Source of the DNA: an uncultured Parabacteroides sp.
GTDB lineage: Bacteria; Bacteroidota; Bacteroidia; Bacteroidales; Tannerellaceae
Length of the DNA stretch: 64,000 nucleotides
NCBI RefSeq assembly: GCF_902493135.1
Contig: NZ_CABUOD010000002.1
Span: 117,361 to 181,360, forward strand
Direction: 5' to 3'
Shown here: in pieces, positions 16,483 to 27,030 of the stretch
Numbering within the stretch: position 1 is the stretch's first letter
Layout: every line of letters begins with the position of its first letter
Notes under the pieces: model-generated
Databases searched by the model: none
What the model was told of the DNA's origin: nothing
What the model saw: only the letters and a program-made list of their open reading frames with translations
Position numbers and translations under genes: made by a program

Positions 16483-18591
16483 TTAAAGGGCCGGTTTCAA
16501 GCCCTCCCATTTCACATTCCACTGTCCGTTTTTAGGGAATCCGGGATTTCCTTCCGTACAACCGTCCCAACCGGCACACATCATCGCGACAACGGTAAGC
16601 AAGCCGCCATTTCCCGGCAGGTAAAGCGGAAGTCCTTCATTCTGGAAATTGTGTCCATTAGGCAGATAAGTATTTTTCTGTACACTCTTCAACAAGGCTT
16701 CCAACGCCCACTCCGGCTCATTCAAGCGGATGGCAGTCATGGCTATCAAAGGGAAATCCCATCCCCAAGTATCAGCCCAGTCCCAATTGTCCAGAACATG
16801 GCGCAACGTTTTACGCATAACTTCCTTATCCAAGTAAGCCGATGCCGGAAGGAAACCGTAAGCGGCCAATTGAGTCGGATGCCCTCCGTCTTTCTCCAAT
16901 ACTGATTCAGCCTCGACATAAACGCCATTGACAATAGGCCAGGGAGCCATCTGATCTGCCATCCGGTCCCAATCGGCATTCCGTTCCCGTCCCATCCTCT
17001 CTCTCCAATCATTCGCCTTTTTCAACCCCCAGCTCCAATATGCCAATTCGAAAGCAGGATTGATATTTTCACGGAAAGTTCCACTGTTTCCTTCACGGGC
17101 GGAGATGATCGGAGGTCCCAGAACATAGCATTTCCGGGAGGGATCCCAATGAGCATAATCAAACATAAACTCTGCCGTCGCATCTATCAGGTCGCCGAAC
17201 CGGTTCAATGTCTCCTGTGTCGGATTTTCCCGATAAAGCAATTCCGCATAAAAAATCAGATGCGGCTGCTGCCAGACCAATAAGGGGCCGACACCGGAAG
17301 GAGCCTCCATACCGTCCGGACCGATCATCTTCGGCCAACGGACTCCCTTATATCCTTGCGTGGCAGCATAGGATTTTGCCACTTCAAAAATCTCATCGTA
17401 CCAGCCTAAGGTATTCGACAAGTAGGCGGACCGTCCCCACAAAGCAAAATGAACAGAATGCCACCAATGCATCTCCAGATGGAATTTGCCATACCAGCTA
17501 TTGCAGGTCAAACCCGTCTCCTGAGGCGGATACTGTTGCCGGGACTGGATAGCGGTCAAATACTGCGACAGAACGATCCGGCGTTCCAGTTCCTTCCACC
17601 GATGATCTTTACTCCCCGACAGATCGACAGCACCGCCGCTCATCCAGAAAGTTTCCCATGCCTGTCCGTTTGCCCGGACAGCAGAGGCATAATCATCGGA
17701 AGTATTCAACGTGTTTTCATCTGTAGAAAAATCGACTAACAGCGTAAACTCATCTTTACCGGAAAGTAATTCCAGGAAATAGTTATGACGGGATGTTTCT
17801 CTCAATGCAGCCTTCACGGATGTCCGTATACGGCAATAATAGACAAAATCATCCGTCTGATGTTTAATGATCCAATCGTTGTCACCGCATCGGACAATCC
17901 AGGACCGATGGCCGTCTTCCATATCCCAGACAGCCGGTTCCTTGCCAAATGCAACACTGGGAAAAGGGAAACAGATCCGTACTCCCAGCCTCTTTTCGGA
18001 AAAGAGAGGAGATTTCAAACGATAGGCCAACTCATCCTTATCGGGATGACAAAGTGTCGTGACTTCTACAGGAGAGCCTGACAGCTTAAAACGGCTTTCC
18101 AACGTTCCTTCCCAGACATTCAACTGTTGAGAAGGTTCGCTCAGTTCCCTCACAGAAAGCGTCTTTCCTTCCGCCTTCTGCAAACCGATCAAAGCCAATC
18201 CCGTTTGATGGGGATTGGCACGAAGATATTCACGACCGGGAGAAGAGCCGACCGGATAAGGGACTTTCTTGCCATAAGCATCCAGATATTTGAAGACATC
18301 AGGCAACTGATAGTTTTCCGTATTCGGAAAACGATGCCAGCCCCATTCCGACATTGTCGACAAAGGGATCCCTTCCCGGTACAATTCCGGAAAGGTTTGC
18401 ATCCCCGTTATGTCGGCTGTATAGCAGAAACGCCCGTTCCCGACGGAAAAAGGGGAAAATTTGTCAATCTGCGTCTGCGTAACATTATGACGCATGACAA
18501 GCGCTTTCCGGTCTATCTTGTTACTTCCGGCCATTCCCGCACCACAACAGGCAAACAGGAAAAGAAGCATAATCAGTCTTTTTATATTCAT
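16483..18591 (-). CDS. Secreted six-hairpin (alpha/alpha)6 glycosidase-like protein
   Basis: A 702-aa exported protein at the distal end of the polysaccharide utilization locus. I use the ATG at 18591 because it starts the signal peptide MNIKRLIMLLFLFACCGAG; another ATG 14 codons upstream is possible. The N-terminal part is a beta-sandwich (SPFSVGNGRFCYTADITG). The catalytic-like (alpha/alpha)6 barrel follows from about residue 330, with HLEMHWWHSVHFALWGR, GVGPLLVWQQPHLIFYAELLYR and LYLPGNGGLLTVVAMM. This arrangement resembles GH65/GH95-type enzymes, but I cannot assign the family. Lying five bases after... the GH106 stop codon region (its start is 48 bases from that stop), it probably acts after or together with the rhamnosidase on a rhamnose-containing glycan; that role is inference. 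Confidence 0.7.
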   Translation of the reverse strand: MNIKRLIMLLFLFACCGAGMAGSNKIDRKALVMRHNVTQTQIDKFSPFSVGNGRFCYTADITGMQTFPELYREGIPLSTMSEWGWHRFPNTENYQLPDVFKYLDAYGKKVPYPVGSSPGREYLRANPHQTGLALIGLQKAEGKTLSVRELSEPSQQLNVWEGTLESRFKLSGSPVEVTTLCHPDKDELAYRLKSPLFSEKRLGVRICFPFPSVAFGKEPAVWDMEDGHRSWIVRCGDNDWIIKHQTDDFVYYCRIRTSVKAALRETSRHNYFLELLSGKDEFTLLVDFSTDENTLNTSDDYASAVRANGQAWETFWMSGGAVDLSGSKDHRWKELERRIVLSQYLTAIQSRQQYPPQETGLTCNSWYGKFHLEMHWWHSVHFALWGRSAYLSNTLGWYDEIFEVAKSYAATQGYKGVRWPKMIGPDGMEAPSGVGPLLVWQQPHLIFYAELLYRENPTQETLNRFGDLIDATAEFMFDYAHWDPSRKCYVLGPPIISAREGNSGTFRENINPAFELAYWSWGLKKANDWRERMGRERNADWDRMADQMAPWPIVNGVYVEAESVLEKDGGHPTQLAAYGFLPASAYLDKEVMRKTLRHVLDNWDWADTWGWDFPLIAMTAIRLNEPEWALEALLKSVQKNTYLPNGHNFQNEGLPLYLPGNGGLLTVVAMMCAGWDGCTEGNPGFPKNGQWNVKWEGLKPAL

Positions 18592-18638
18592 ATCCTGCTT
18601 TATTTTTGAATCTATTACATTACTGATATCCATTCCTC

Positions 18639-21596
18639 TTACATCTGTTCCACCGCCACCTGTATCGTTACGGGTCCCAACAGACCGGAAGGCTCCAACG
18701 CAATCTCGGATACGGCATTTCCCCTAAAGTCATTTCCCAAAACGATATTCGTTTGCGTATATTTAGTCGGGGACACCGCCATCTCATCACCCGCCACCCG
18801 GTTAAACCAAGAATTGGTCACTTCCACAACCACATCGTTTTCTCCTTCCTTCAAACCGTCTGTTATATCCACACGGAAAGGCTTTGTCCAGACAACTCCC
18901 CTGTCTTTCCCGTTAATACGGACAGAGGCAATCCCGACATCCTTTACATTTTCGAGTTGCAGGTAATACCGGTTTGCGGGATTCTTTTCAAAATTAGCAG
19001 TAAATTTCTTATTATAGACTGCTGTTCCCGAATAATATTTGATTCCTTTATCCGGATGCGTCGTCCAGTCCATTAATTCCGGGAAGACAGCAGATGACGG
19101 ACCTCCCCATTCCGGATCGAAATTGACAGTCCAGGCACCATCCAACGTTTGCAAAATCTCATAATCAGGATCATTGCCGGCTTCCGTTCCTTGCTTGTTC
19201 CGACCAATCTCCTTATGGAACACCACGAACATAGAACCGTAAGGCTCCAGTGTCAAGGGAACGGTCGTCTTCTCATCTTTCTGAGTGAAAGCCCCGGCCT
19301 CACGCATCTCTCCGGTAAGGGCATCCCACAATTCCGGCTGTAGTCCCGATACACGGAAACAGGCGTCGATCTTCTGCCGTTCCGCTGTCTGATTGCTGAC
19401 AAAATAAACATGAGTATCCTCGATCACATAATGGATGTAATCAAAATCCGTCTTGCTATCATTTCCTTCGACAGCGAAATCAACCGGTTGGTTTCGGGAA
19501 AGAAGATATTCCCTGGCACTTATCCCCCAAGAGACAAGCCCCTTTCCATATTGATTCTGTCCGGTTGTCCCGGTTGCCATTCCCCAAAGCAGGTCTGCCA
19601 ATTCTTTGAATTCAGCACCTCCCTTCTCACCTCCGAGCAGCGATACGGCTTTCTGCGGTTTCGGACCGAGAACAGAAGCGCCTTCTTTTACCAACATTTC
19701 CAACTTCTTCAATACGGGTAACGACAAGATCCGATGATCCGGTAAAACCAACACTTTATATTTCCTGCCACCCGGAACAACGATATCTCCATCTTCGACA
19801 CCTAATTTCATCAAAATGTTTTCATCCGTCACATCGTAATCAAAACCGAACATCGCACCGGGCATATCCGAATGTTTAAACGGATAGACATTCGGGACGT
19901 GATCGCCATAATAATAAAGGACATCGGCAACGAACGTTCCTTCCTGCGCCAACATCTGTACACGGTGCATGTAATCGATGAAAGGAGCCGATTTACTCCA
20001 CCAGGTAACACGCGGGTTCACATGTGTACCGGCAAAATATTCCTGTCCCGGTATTCCCTGTTCCGCAGGGGAACAAGTAAAGGTATGGAAATACACCCGG
20101 TTCAGACCGGCACATATTTCATGGTCGAATGCCGATTTCTGGTCATGCCACAGTTCATCGTTCCAATGCGGGCCGATCGTCGTGAAAGACTCGGCTCCCA
20201 CAATCTTCTTTCCATAAATATGGGCGGCGGAAGAGGCCTGCTTGATAAAGAAACGATCCTGCGGCCGCGGACGGTGCGGGGAGGGCGACCAGAACTCGCT
20301 CATCACAATATCACTGAAGCCATAATTCTTCATACCGTCCAACGGTCCGGCATGGGGTCCTGCCGACTCCGGTTGGATCCCCATGTTGTGCCGGTGGGCA
20401 TGTTCGGCAAAGCGGGCATAATGATTCGTGGCGACCAGATGAGCTATCGTCTTGCGGAAGTCAGCCAGAAAAGCATTTGAAGTGTCGATATTATCCACGA
20501 CATGCCCGGCTATAAGGGGCAAATATAATTTCAAATCGTATCCGCAATACGAACGGAACTCATCGGCAAACGTATCCGTCCAGTTCATTCCTCCGCATTC
20601 CCAGCTGTCCGTCTCCATAAATTTCAATGTCGATCCCACATGCTTTTCACCTGCCGCCAGAAGGATCGGTTCGACGATCGTGTTCCAATAATAATCGAAT
20701 GCATTCCGATCCATATAATCCAGGACACTGCCTTGCCAATCCCTGCTGGAGGTCGAAACTTCGGACCGGGTACAAGTATAACCGATACGCATAATATTCC
20801 AGTCGCCTTCAGGTGCGTCCCAGCTAATCAAGCCCTTTTCATCCATCTGCCCTGTAAGGTCGACTATCCGGGCCATATCGACAAGATATACCGTTTTATC
20901 CGTTTTCTTTTCTCTGCCACGCACATTATTCTCCAATAAAAAACGGCAGTCGGGAGCAGAACCTCCTAATTCGTGAAAACCTAATTTCAGATCCAGATTA
21001 CTGACCGGTTCGTCCGCTTTGTTTTCCTTATTCGATGGAAAAGCGAGGACGACGATATCCTTATAGAATCCTTTATGAATTTCAGGTTCCGCCAATTGCA
21101 AACGAAGCATTTTCCCGCCTGTCGCCTTTTGCTCGGAATAAGTCAGTTGCTTGGCTGCATACTGCGGAGTGACACACGGCCCCCCCAGGTTCCATCCACT
21201 CTGGATATTGAAACCGATTTCCAATCCTAAACGCTTGGCCTCATCCAAAGCAAAGACAAACAAATCTGTCCATTCCTCACTTCCGAAAAGCGGCCCGGCA
21301 GGGATATCCTTATTCCCCCGCTGATTATGTCCACCGGCATCAAAGATCATCGCTCCTTGGAAGTTCCGGGATTTCATCGCTTCCAAATCTTTTGTGATCG
21401 CTTCTTTTGTCACGTTTCCATTCAACCACCACCACCAGCAATTGACTCCATAGGTTCTATCCGGTTGCTGAAAATTGCTTTTCAAATAGTCATAGTCTAT
21501 TTGCCATTTTCTATCCGCAAGATCCTTATCCGAACCCGTACAACTAAAGAGAAAGCCCAATAATATCGCTTCCCAACATATTGTTTTCCAACTCAT
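18639..21596 (-). CDS. GH106 family alpha-L-rhamnosidase, lipoprotein
   Basis: A 985-aa surface or periplasmic lipoprotein predicted to remove alpha-L-rhamnose. The signal ends at Cys19 (GFLFSC). GH106 hallmarks are VNCWWWWLNGNVTKEAITKD near residue 51 and the TIM-barrel strands GAMIFDAGG and EIGFNIQSGWNLGGP. Further motifs are FMETDSWECGGMNWTD near residue 328, QPESAGPHAGPLDG, a region with GAESFTTIGPHWNDELWHDQK, and C-terminal beta-sandwich domains of the GH2-like sugar-binding type (SWFNRVAGDE). The start is the ATG at 21596, one codon inside a GTG. It follows susD after a strong hairpin and precedes the six-hairpin gene, so the target is probably a rhamnose-bearing glycan. Confidence 0.85.
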   Translation of the reverse strand: MSWKTICWEAILLGFLFSCTGSDKDLADRKWQIDYDYLKSNFQQPDRTYGVNCWWWWLNGNVTKEAITKDLEAMKSRNFQGAMIFDAGGHNQRGNKDIPAGPLFGSEEWTDLFVFALDEAKRLGLEIGFNIQSGWNLGGPCVTPQYAAKQLTYSEQKATGGKMLRLQLAEPEIHKGFYKDIVVLAFPSNKENKADEPVSNLDLKLGFHELGGSAPDCRFLLENNVRGREKKTDKTVYLVDMARIVDLTGQMDEKGLISWDAPEGDWNIMRIGYTCTRSEVSTSSRDWQGSVLDYMDRNAFDYYWNTIVEPILLAAGEKHVGSTLKFMETDSWECGGMNWTDTFADEFRSYCGYDLKLYLPLIAGHVVDNIDTSNAFLADFRKTIAHLVATNHYARFAEHAHRHNMGIQPESAGPHAGPLDGMKNYGFSDIVMSEFWSPSPHRPRPQDRFFIKQASSAAHIYGKKIVGAESFTTIGPHWNDELWHDQKSAFDHEICAGLNRVYFHTFTCSPAEQGIPGQEYFAGTHVNPRVTWWSKSAPFIDYMHRVQMLAQEGTFVADVLYYYGDHVPNVYPFKHSDMPGAMFGFDYDVTDENILMKLGVEDGDIVVPGGRKYKVLVLPDHRILSLPVLKKLEMLVKEGASVLGPKPQKAVSLLGGEKGGAEFKELADLLWGMATGTTGQNQYGKGLVSWGISAREYLLSRNQPVDFAVEGNDSKTDFDYIHYVIEDTHVYFVSNQTAERQKIDACFRVSGLQPELWDALTGEMREAGAFTQKDEKTTVPLTLEPYGSMFVVFHKEIGRNKQGTEAGNDPDYEILQTLDGAWTVNFDPEWGGPSSAVFPELMDWTTHPDKGIKYYSGTAVYNKKFTANFEKNPANRYYLQLENVKDVGIASVRINGKDRGVVWTKPFRVDITDGLKEGENDVVVEVTNSWFNRVAGDEMAVSPTKYTQTNIVLGNDFRGNAVSEIALEPSGLLGPVTIQVAVEQM

Positions 21597-21626
21597 CACT
21601 CACATCTATTATCTATCTTAATAATC

Positions 21627-21678
21627 AGACCCGCTAAAATTTTATTCATGGTCCGATTCATAAAACTTTAGCGGGTCT
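21627..21678 (-). terminator. Intra-operon hairpin between susD and the GH106 gene
   Basis: Arms 21627-21645 and 21660-21678 match at 18 of 19 positions, with a 14-base loop. It lies between the susD stop and the glycosidase start. It may act as an attenuator or a processing and stability element that keeps susCD mRNA higher than enzyme mRNA. Confidence 0.65.
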
Positions 21679-21703
21679 TAGTAAAAATCACTATGCTAAC
21701 CTA

Positions 21704-23491
21704 TTAATTCCAACCCGGATTTTGTTCCATCACTATATCCTTATTCGTATCGATTACAACCTGGGGAATCGGCCATAAATTGAAATTCTTGGTCAATGTC
21801 GTTCTCGGATCATCCCAGTAAGCGTATTTCTTAATCCGGTCTACGGCAATGGTTCCACCCATTCGCAAAAGGGTATTCCAACGACATTCTTCATACACCA
21901 GTTCACGGGCACGTTCATCCAGTATCAAGTCGACATTCACATCCGTAGCTTTCACCAGATAATCACATTGCGCACGCTTACGCAGCAAATTAATATCATC
22001 CGCCGCACCGGCATTATCCCCGGAGCGCATCTTGGCTTCTGCACGTAACAAGATGGTTTCCGGCAAACGGATCAGATACTCGTCACGAAACAAATTACTT
22101 CTGTTTTCCCCGGCATTTAAGCCTCTGTACTTATCAGTCGAGATCTTACAGGAAATGGGGAAACATTGTGTCCAAGCGCCATCTATCGCATCTTGGTTTT
22201 CACCATCCTTATAAATGACGCTCCAAGGAACGGGTACTCCATAATAAGGAGAAGAAGGCATGTTTCCTAACAAAGTTCGTCTGAGTACAGCTTCCGAATT
22301 ACGAAGATCTTTCTCCCATTTACCTTCATAAACAAGGTCTCTCGTATACTTTGTCGGAGTCACCTGTACAATGCCGCGCCCCCCGACGTCCTCCAATGTC
22401 GAATTCAAATGGGCTGACATAGGATCTCTGTAAACAGGGCCAAAAGAACGGGAATACTGCAACTTTGACTGTCCATCTTCTGCTTTATAAGCATCATAGT
22501 CAATCTGGGCCACCCAAATCGCCTCTTTATTGCCTTCCTGGTAATTTTGGTTGCCTTCTTGAAACAAATCCCAATAAACATTTCCTTCTATCGGATAGCC
22601 GGCTGCCGAATATAAATGCTCCGGCGTTTGCATATCTTCCGCAGTCGCATAATAATAAACCGGATCTTCATCCGCCCTGGAGCCGAAACGTTCCGTCATC
22701 AAGCTGTAGACCTGCCCGTCGATCACGTCATTGCCATAAGTAATCGCTTTCTGATAAGCAGCAGGAGCCTCACCGCCCTTACCTTCCTCTTCCAGAGCCA
22801 CCCCCTTGTCAAGATACAATTGGCAAAGATTGTGCTGGGCAGCACCTCTGACCAGACGCCCCGGAGTTCCAGTCGTCTCAGGCAAATCTTTCAAAGTGGC
22901 TTCCAACTCGTCTATAGCAAACTGATAAGTTTCAACACGGCTGCTACGCTTAAAATCATAACGCGGTGTTGTCGTAATTTCCGTCACAAGGGGAACACCT
23001 CCATACAATTCACCTAAATTACGGTAAGCAAAAGCTCTGAAAAAACGTGCCTGTGCGATCACGTAAGACTTTTCCGCATCTGAACTCCAAGATATCTGCG
23101 GAAGTTCTGCGGCATACAAGGCAAGGTTTGCTTTCGATATCAATTGATACCAATGAGAATAATTCGTATAAAAGACTTCCGAAGTCGAATTTAATATACT
23201 ATAGTCATTGAAACGGTTGCTACGGCGAATCGTTGCCACATCAAACATATCCGTCCCGTTGCCTCCACGGAAGGCAAAAGCCGTGTTGCTCTCTTCAACC
23301 ATACACATCATGACGCGTATGTGAGAATAGCAGCCTACCAGAACCTGGTCTACCTGTTCGGAAGTGGAAAAGACATTATCTATCGTATAAAATGTTTCAG
23401 GATCCTCTTCCAAAAACTTAGAATCATTGCAACTGCTGAACAAACCAACGCTCAGCAGACCATAAACACCATATTTTAATAAGTTCTTCAT
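21704..23491 (-). CDS. SusD/RagB family outer-membrane glycan-binding lipoprotein
   Basis: A 595-aa lipoprotein that forms the lid of the SusC porin and binds the glycan. The lipobox is GLFSSC with Cys21, followed by the typical FLEEDPETFYTIDNVF start. Helical TPR-like segments are AKSYVIAQARFFRAFAYRNLGELYGGVPLVTE near residue 135 and AKMRSGDNAGAADDINLLRKRA near 480. The C-terminus is NLWPIPQVVIDTNKDIVMEQNPGWN, with the NPG(W)N ending usual for this family. It lies 19 bases after susC on the same strand. The ligand cannot be predicted from sequence alone. Confidence 0.95.
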   Translation of the reverse strand: MKNLLKYGVYGLLSVGLFSSCNDSKFLEEDPETFYTIDNVFSTSEQVDQVLVGCYSHIRVMMCMVEESNTAFAFRGGNGTDMFDVATIRRSNRFNDYSILNSTSEVFYTNYSHWYQLISKANLALYAAELPQISWSSDAEKSYVIAQARFFRAFAYRNLGELYGGVPLVTEITTTPRYDFKRSSRVETYQFAIDELEATLKDLPETTGTPGRLVRGAAQHNLCQLYLDKGVALEEEGKGGEAPAAYQKAITYGNDVIDGQVYSLMTERFGSRADEDPVYYYATAEDMQTPEHLYSAAGYPIEGNVYWDLFQEGNQNYQEGNKEAIWVAQIDYDAYKAEDGQSKLQYSRSFGPVYRDPMSAHLNSTLEDVGGRGIVQVTPTKYTRDLVYEGKWEKDLRNSEAVLRRTLLGNMPSSPYYGVPVPWSVIYKDGENQDAIDGAWTQCFPISCKISTDKYRGLNAGENRSNLFRDEYLIRLPETILLRAEAKMRSGDNAGAADDINLLRKRAQCDYLVKATDVNVDLILDERARELVYEECRWNTLLRMGGTIAVDRIKKYAYWDDPRTTLTKNFNLWPIPQVVIDTNKDIVMEQNPGWN

Positions 23492-23510
23492 TTCTGTATT
23501 ATTTTAGCCA

Positions 23511-26500
23511 TTAGAAACTGATGTTAACACCCAAAGAGAAAGAAGTCAATACCGGATAAGTGTTTTCACTAACGGTAACACCAACTTCCGGATCTCCCCC
23601 CTGCCAATTAGTTATCGTAAACAAATTCTTTGCCGTAAAGAATACTTTCAAGTTCTGGATATTGGCTTTCTGTATCCAGGATTCACGGAACGTATATGAC
23701 AAAGTCACATCTTGTAAACGTACAAACGCACGATTCTGCAAGCCCAAGAAACGACCGCCGTCACCATTAAAGGTTGCAGAAGGATATTCGTTGCTCTTAT
23801 TTTCCGGAGTCCACCAAGGGATATAAATGCCATTGGTATTGAATCTACCCGAACCATTGGTCAAGTAAGCTCCTTTATTTGATTTTTGATAATACCCGCC
23901 TCCGCCGAATGTTCCGGTCAACATGAAATACAGATCCCAGTTCTTATATGAGATCGTGTTGCTCATATTCAACTTAAAGTTAGGAGTTGAATAACCCAAA
24001 ATAACACGGTCGGACGATGTAATCACCCCATCACCGTCCATATCCTTATATTTAGGAATACCCGGAGTCGCTCCATTCGCCTTCATATATTCGGCATCCG
24101 ATTCCTGGACTATGCCATCTTGTTGATAGCCATAGATAGCTCCTAATGGTTTACCGATAAAACGGGAATTAGAAATATCGTCATCTTCTTTACCATCACC
24201 GTCCAAATCATCTCCATACAGATGGGTTAATTTATTACGGTTCAACCAGAATGTCAAGTTCGTCATCCAATGCCAATCTTTCGTATCGATATTCACAGAA
24301 CGAATCGTCAATTCCACCCCTCTATTATTTACCTGTCCCATAGAAGACTTCATGTTCTTAAAGCCGGTCATTACAGGGATATCCCTCGTGAAGATCTGAT
24401 CCGTAGTCTTAGAAAAATAAAGATCCAGATCGACAAACAAACGATTACCCAACCAAGCGGATTCAAAACCGGTATTCCAGGACTCCGTTGTTTCCCAACC
24501 TAAATTGGCATTACCAAGTGCCTTCTGATTCAATCCATAAATAATATCGCTTCCTCCGAATTCATAACGGACGCCTCCGGAAGCCCCGTTGTTAATAGTA
24601 GACAATGTACCGTAAGGATCCAATCCCTGGTTACCGTTCTTACCCCAAGACAACTTCAATTTCAGATCATCCAAGAAAGAGAACGGCTCCATAAACTTTT
24701 CACCGCTCAATCTCCAAGCTCCACCGAAAGCAAAGAAATCTCCCCATTTCTGATTAGCACCGAAAACGGAAGCCCCATCGCGCCGATAAGAGCCGGTAAA
24801 GAAATAACGGTCAACGTAAGAATAAGAGACACGCCCTAAATATCCGATATTAGAACGCTGGTTATTATCCATATTGACTTTCTGTACTGTCGCTTTGTGC
24901 AAACCGTTAAGTCCCAAAGTCGTATTCCCATTTGCAGCATAATTGGAACCGGTAGTTTCTATTTTCTCATACTTTTTCCTATCGCGCGTTGCAACAGCTG
25001 TCAGATCAATCGTGTGCTTGCCAAAAGTATTTTTATAATTCAAGATATTATCGATCACCCAACTATCGGTTGTATTATTATTGACTTTCCCATTTGCACT
25101 GGTCAATAAGCTTTGGAGCGTGGCAGGGGAATAACGCGTTTCATCATCATAAGCCCCTTCCTTGACATAATATCCTTCATAATAGAAATCGCCCGACTGG
25201 TTTTTGCTTAAATTTCCAGCATAATTAAAGCGATAACTTAATCCCTCGACCCAAGGGAGCTTGACTACGGCATAAGCATTTGCACGGAAATTATTCCGAA
25301 TATCCTTATTATCCCGAACTCTCCTGTCGGTATCCCATAAAGCATTCACACTTGACTGCGTATAGGGATATTTTTCCAACAATTTTTCTGATTCGTTTCT
25401 GTACATCACGCCATAAGGAGACGTTTGAGTCGCCTCACCGATGTTAGCTCCTACACCGGAATAGTCAGACTTCGTAAAAGCCGCATCCACTCCGATTTGC
25501 AACCAACTCGTAATATCCGTATTAATTTTTGCCAAAGCCGTAATTCTATTGTAATCATCACCTATGACCACTCCTTGGTTATCAGAATAGGCAGCAGACA
25601 AATAGTAGTTCATTTTTTCACCGGCCCCCGAAACAGATACCTGGTAATCCTGTACCCAGCCTGTACGGGTTGACGCATCCAGCCAATTAGTTTCCCGGCC
25701 TGCTTCCTTATTGGCCAGTTCTTGAGGTTTCAACCAGCTCAAATCCGTACTGTTATTTCGCGCCATAACAGATTCAAGCCATTGTTCGCCTTTCATCAGT
25801 TCAGGTTTATTCTGCCAGGTTTGCATACTACCTGTTGCATTAAAGGTGATGACCGGTTTTCCTGTTTTTCCTCTTTTAGTCGTTATAATAATCACTCCAT
25901 TTGCCGAACGGGAACCATAGGCCGCTGCAGATGTTGCATCTTTCAATATATCGTACGAAGCAATATCGTTCGGATTTATATCGTTGATACTCCCCATAAA
26001 GATCACTCCGTCCACCACAATCAACGGATCGTTCGATCCGGAAATAGACTTTTGTCCACGCATCTGCATGCTCGGCTCCCCACCGGCAGAATTAGTCGCG
26101 CCGATATCCAGACCTGAGACATTTCCTTTTAGAGATTCCAATGCATTCAAATTCGGAGACAGGGCAATCGGAGAATTCTCCAATTTAACGGAACTGACGG
26201 AACCTGTGAAATCTTTTCTTTTTGTCGTTCCATAACCAATAACGATGACTTCATCCAATGTCTCCATATCTTCCTTCAATAATACATCCAACGTATTGTT
26301 CTTTCCTACCGGAATTTCCTGCGTAATGTATCCGATATAGGAAACAACCAGAATACTGTTCGAACTCACTTCAAGCGAATATTGTCCATCGATATCCGTA
26401 ATCGTTCCATTTGTTGTTCCCTTCTCAACAATATTAGCCCCAATCACCGGTTCACCGCTTTGGTCCTTAATGATACCGGTAATCTTCCGGGTATTTTGTT

Positions 26501-26831
26501 GTGTCGACGAAGAAACATAACCGGGGGCAGATAATACAATTTGATTGTTTTCTTTAATTATATAAGTGATCTGTGCCTGTTGCTTTATCTGTTCCAACAC
26601 CTCCCGGATATTTTTTCCTTGGGCGGAAACCGAAATCTTTGTATTCAGACCGGATAGATTGTCATTATAGAAAAATCGATAATCACTTACTTTTTCAATT
26701 TCGCGAATCACCTCGCGAGTGGATTTGTTTTGCATGGATAAGGATATCTGTGCAGAAAGTATAGTGCCCGAAACAAGGCAAAAACTTCCAATTGTGATTC
26801 CTTTCCGTAATAATTGCTTTAAGGTATTCAT
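23511..26831 (-). CDS. SusC/RagA family TonB-dependent receptor with STN domain
   Basis: A 1106-aa outer-membrane importer of oligosaccharides. After the signal peptide comes an STN (secretin/TonB short N-terminal) domain at about residues 30-100. This is the module that signals to a FecR anti-sigma factor. A carboxypeptidase-like regulatory domain follows (ITGIIKDQSGEPVIGANIVE, near 118-205), then the TonB box DEVIVIGYGT, a plug domain with GSRSANGVIIITTKRG, and a 22-strand barrel ending FSLGVNISF. The STN domain and the adjacent fecR and sigma genes indicate trans-envelope sigma-factor control of this locus by its own substrate. Confidence 0.96.
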   Translation of the reverse strand: MNTLKQLLRKGITIGSFCLVSGTILSAQISLSMQNKSTREVIREIEKVSDYRFFYNDNLSGLNTKISVSAQGKNIREVLEQIKQQAQITYIIKENNQIVLSAPGYVSSSTQQNTRKITGIIKDQSGEPVIGANIVEKGTTNGTITDIDGQYSLEVSSNSILVVSYIGYITQEIPVGKNNTLDVLLKEDMETLDEVIVIGYGTTKRKDFTGSVSSVKLENSPIALSPNLNALESLKGNVSGLDIGATNSAGGEPSMQMRGQKSISGSNDPLIVVDGVIFMGSINDINPNDIASYDILKDATSAAAYGSRSANGVIIITTKRGKTGKPVITFNATGSMQTWQNKPELMKGEQWLESVMARNNSTDLSWLKPQELANKEAGRETNWLDASTRTGWVQDYQVSVSGAGEKMNYYLSAAYSDNQGVVIGDDYNRITALAKINTDITSWLQIGVDAAFTKSDYSGVGANIGEATQTSPYGVMYRNESEKLLEKYPYTQSSVNALWDTDRRVRDNKDIRNNFRANAYAVVKLPWVEGLSYRFNYAGNLSKNQSGDFYYEGYYVKEGAYDDETRYSPATLQSLLTSANGKVNNNTTDSWVIDNILNYKNTFGKHTIDLTAVATRDRKKYEKIETTGSNYAANGNTTLGLNGLHKATVQKVNMDNNQRSNIGYLGRVSYSYVDRYFFTGSYRRDGASVFGANQKWGDFFAFGGAWRLSGEKFMEPFSFLDDLKLKLSWGKNGNQGLDPYGTLSTINNGASGGVRYEFGGSDIIYGLNQKALGNANLGWETTESWNTGFESAWLGNRLFVDLDLYFSKTTDQIFTRDIPVMTGFKNMKSSMGQVNNRGVELTIRSVNIDTKDWHWMTNLTFWLNRNKLTHLYGDDLDGDGKEDDDISNSRFIGKPLGAIYGYQQDGIVQESDAEYMKANGATPGIPKYKDMDGDGVITSSDRVILGYSTPNFKLNMSNTISYKNWDLYFMLTGTFGGGGYYQKSNKGAYLTNGSGRFNTNGIYIPWWTPENKSNEYPSATFNGDGGRFLGLQNRAFVRLQDVTLSYTFRESWIQKANIQNLKVFFTAKNLFTITNWQGGDPEVGVTVSENTYPVLTSFSLGVNISF

Positions 26832-27030
26832 TTTTTTTAGAGTTCTTCATTAATTAGTAATAAATTAATCAGGTAACTTTGTTTCTGAAATCAAGTGGTG
26901 AGAAGCGATGATTTCAAATTAGCAAAATTACATTGCATAGATCTCAGGTGTGTCTATTCTTAATAGATGCACCTGTGTTTTTATACTTCCTTCCCCATAG
27001 GCATTCTGTTCATGTTAATATTCCATTCTA

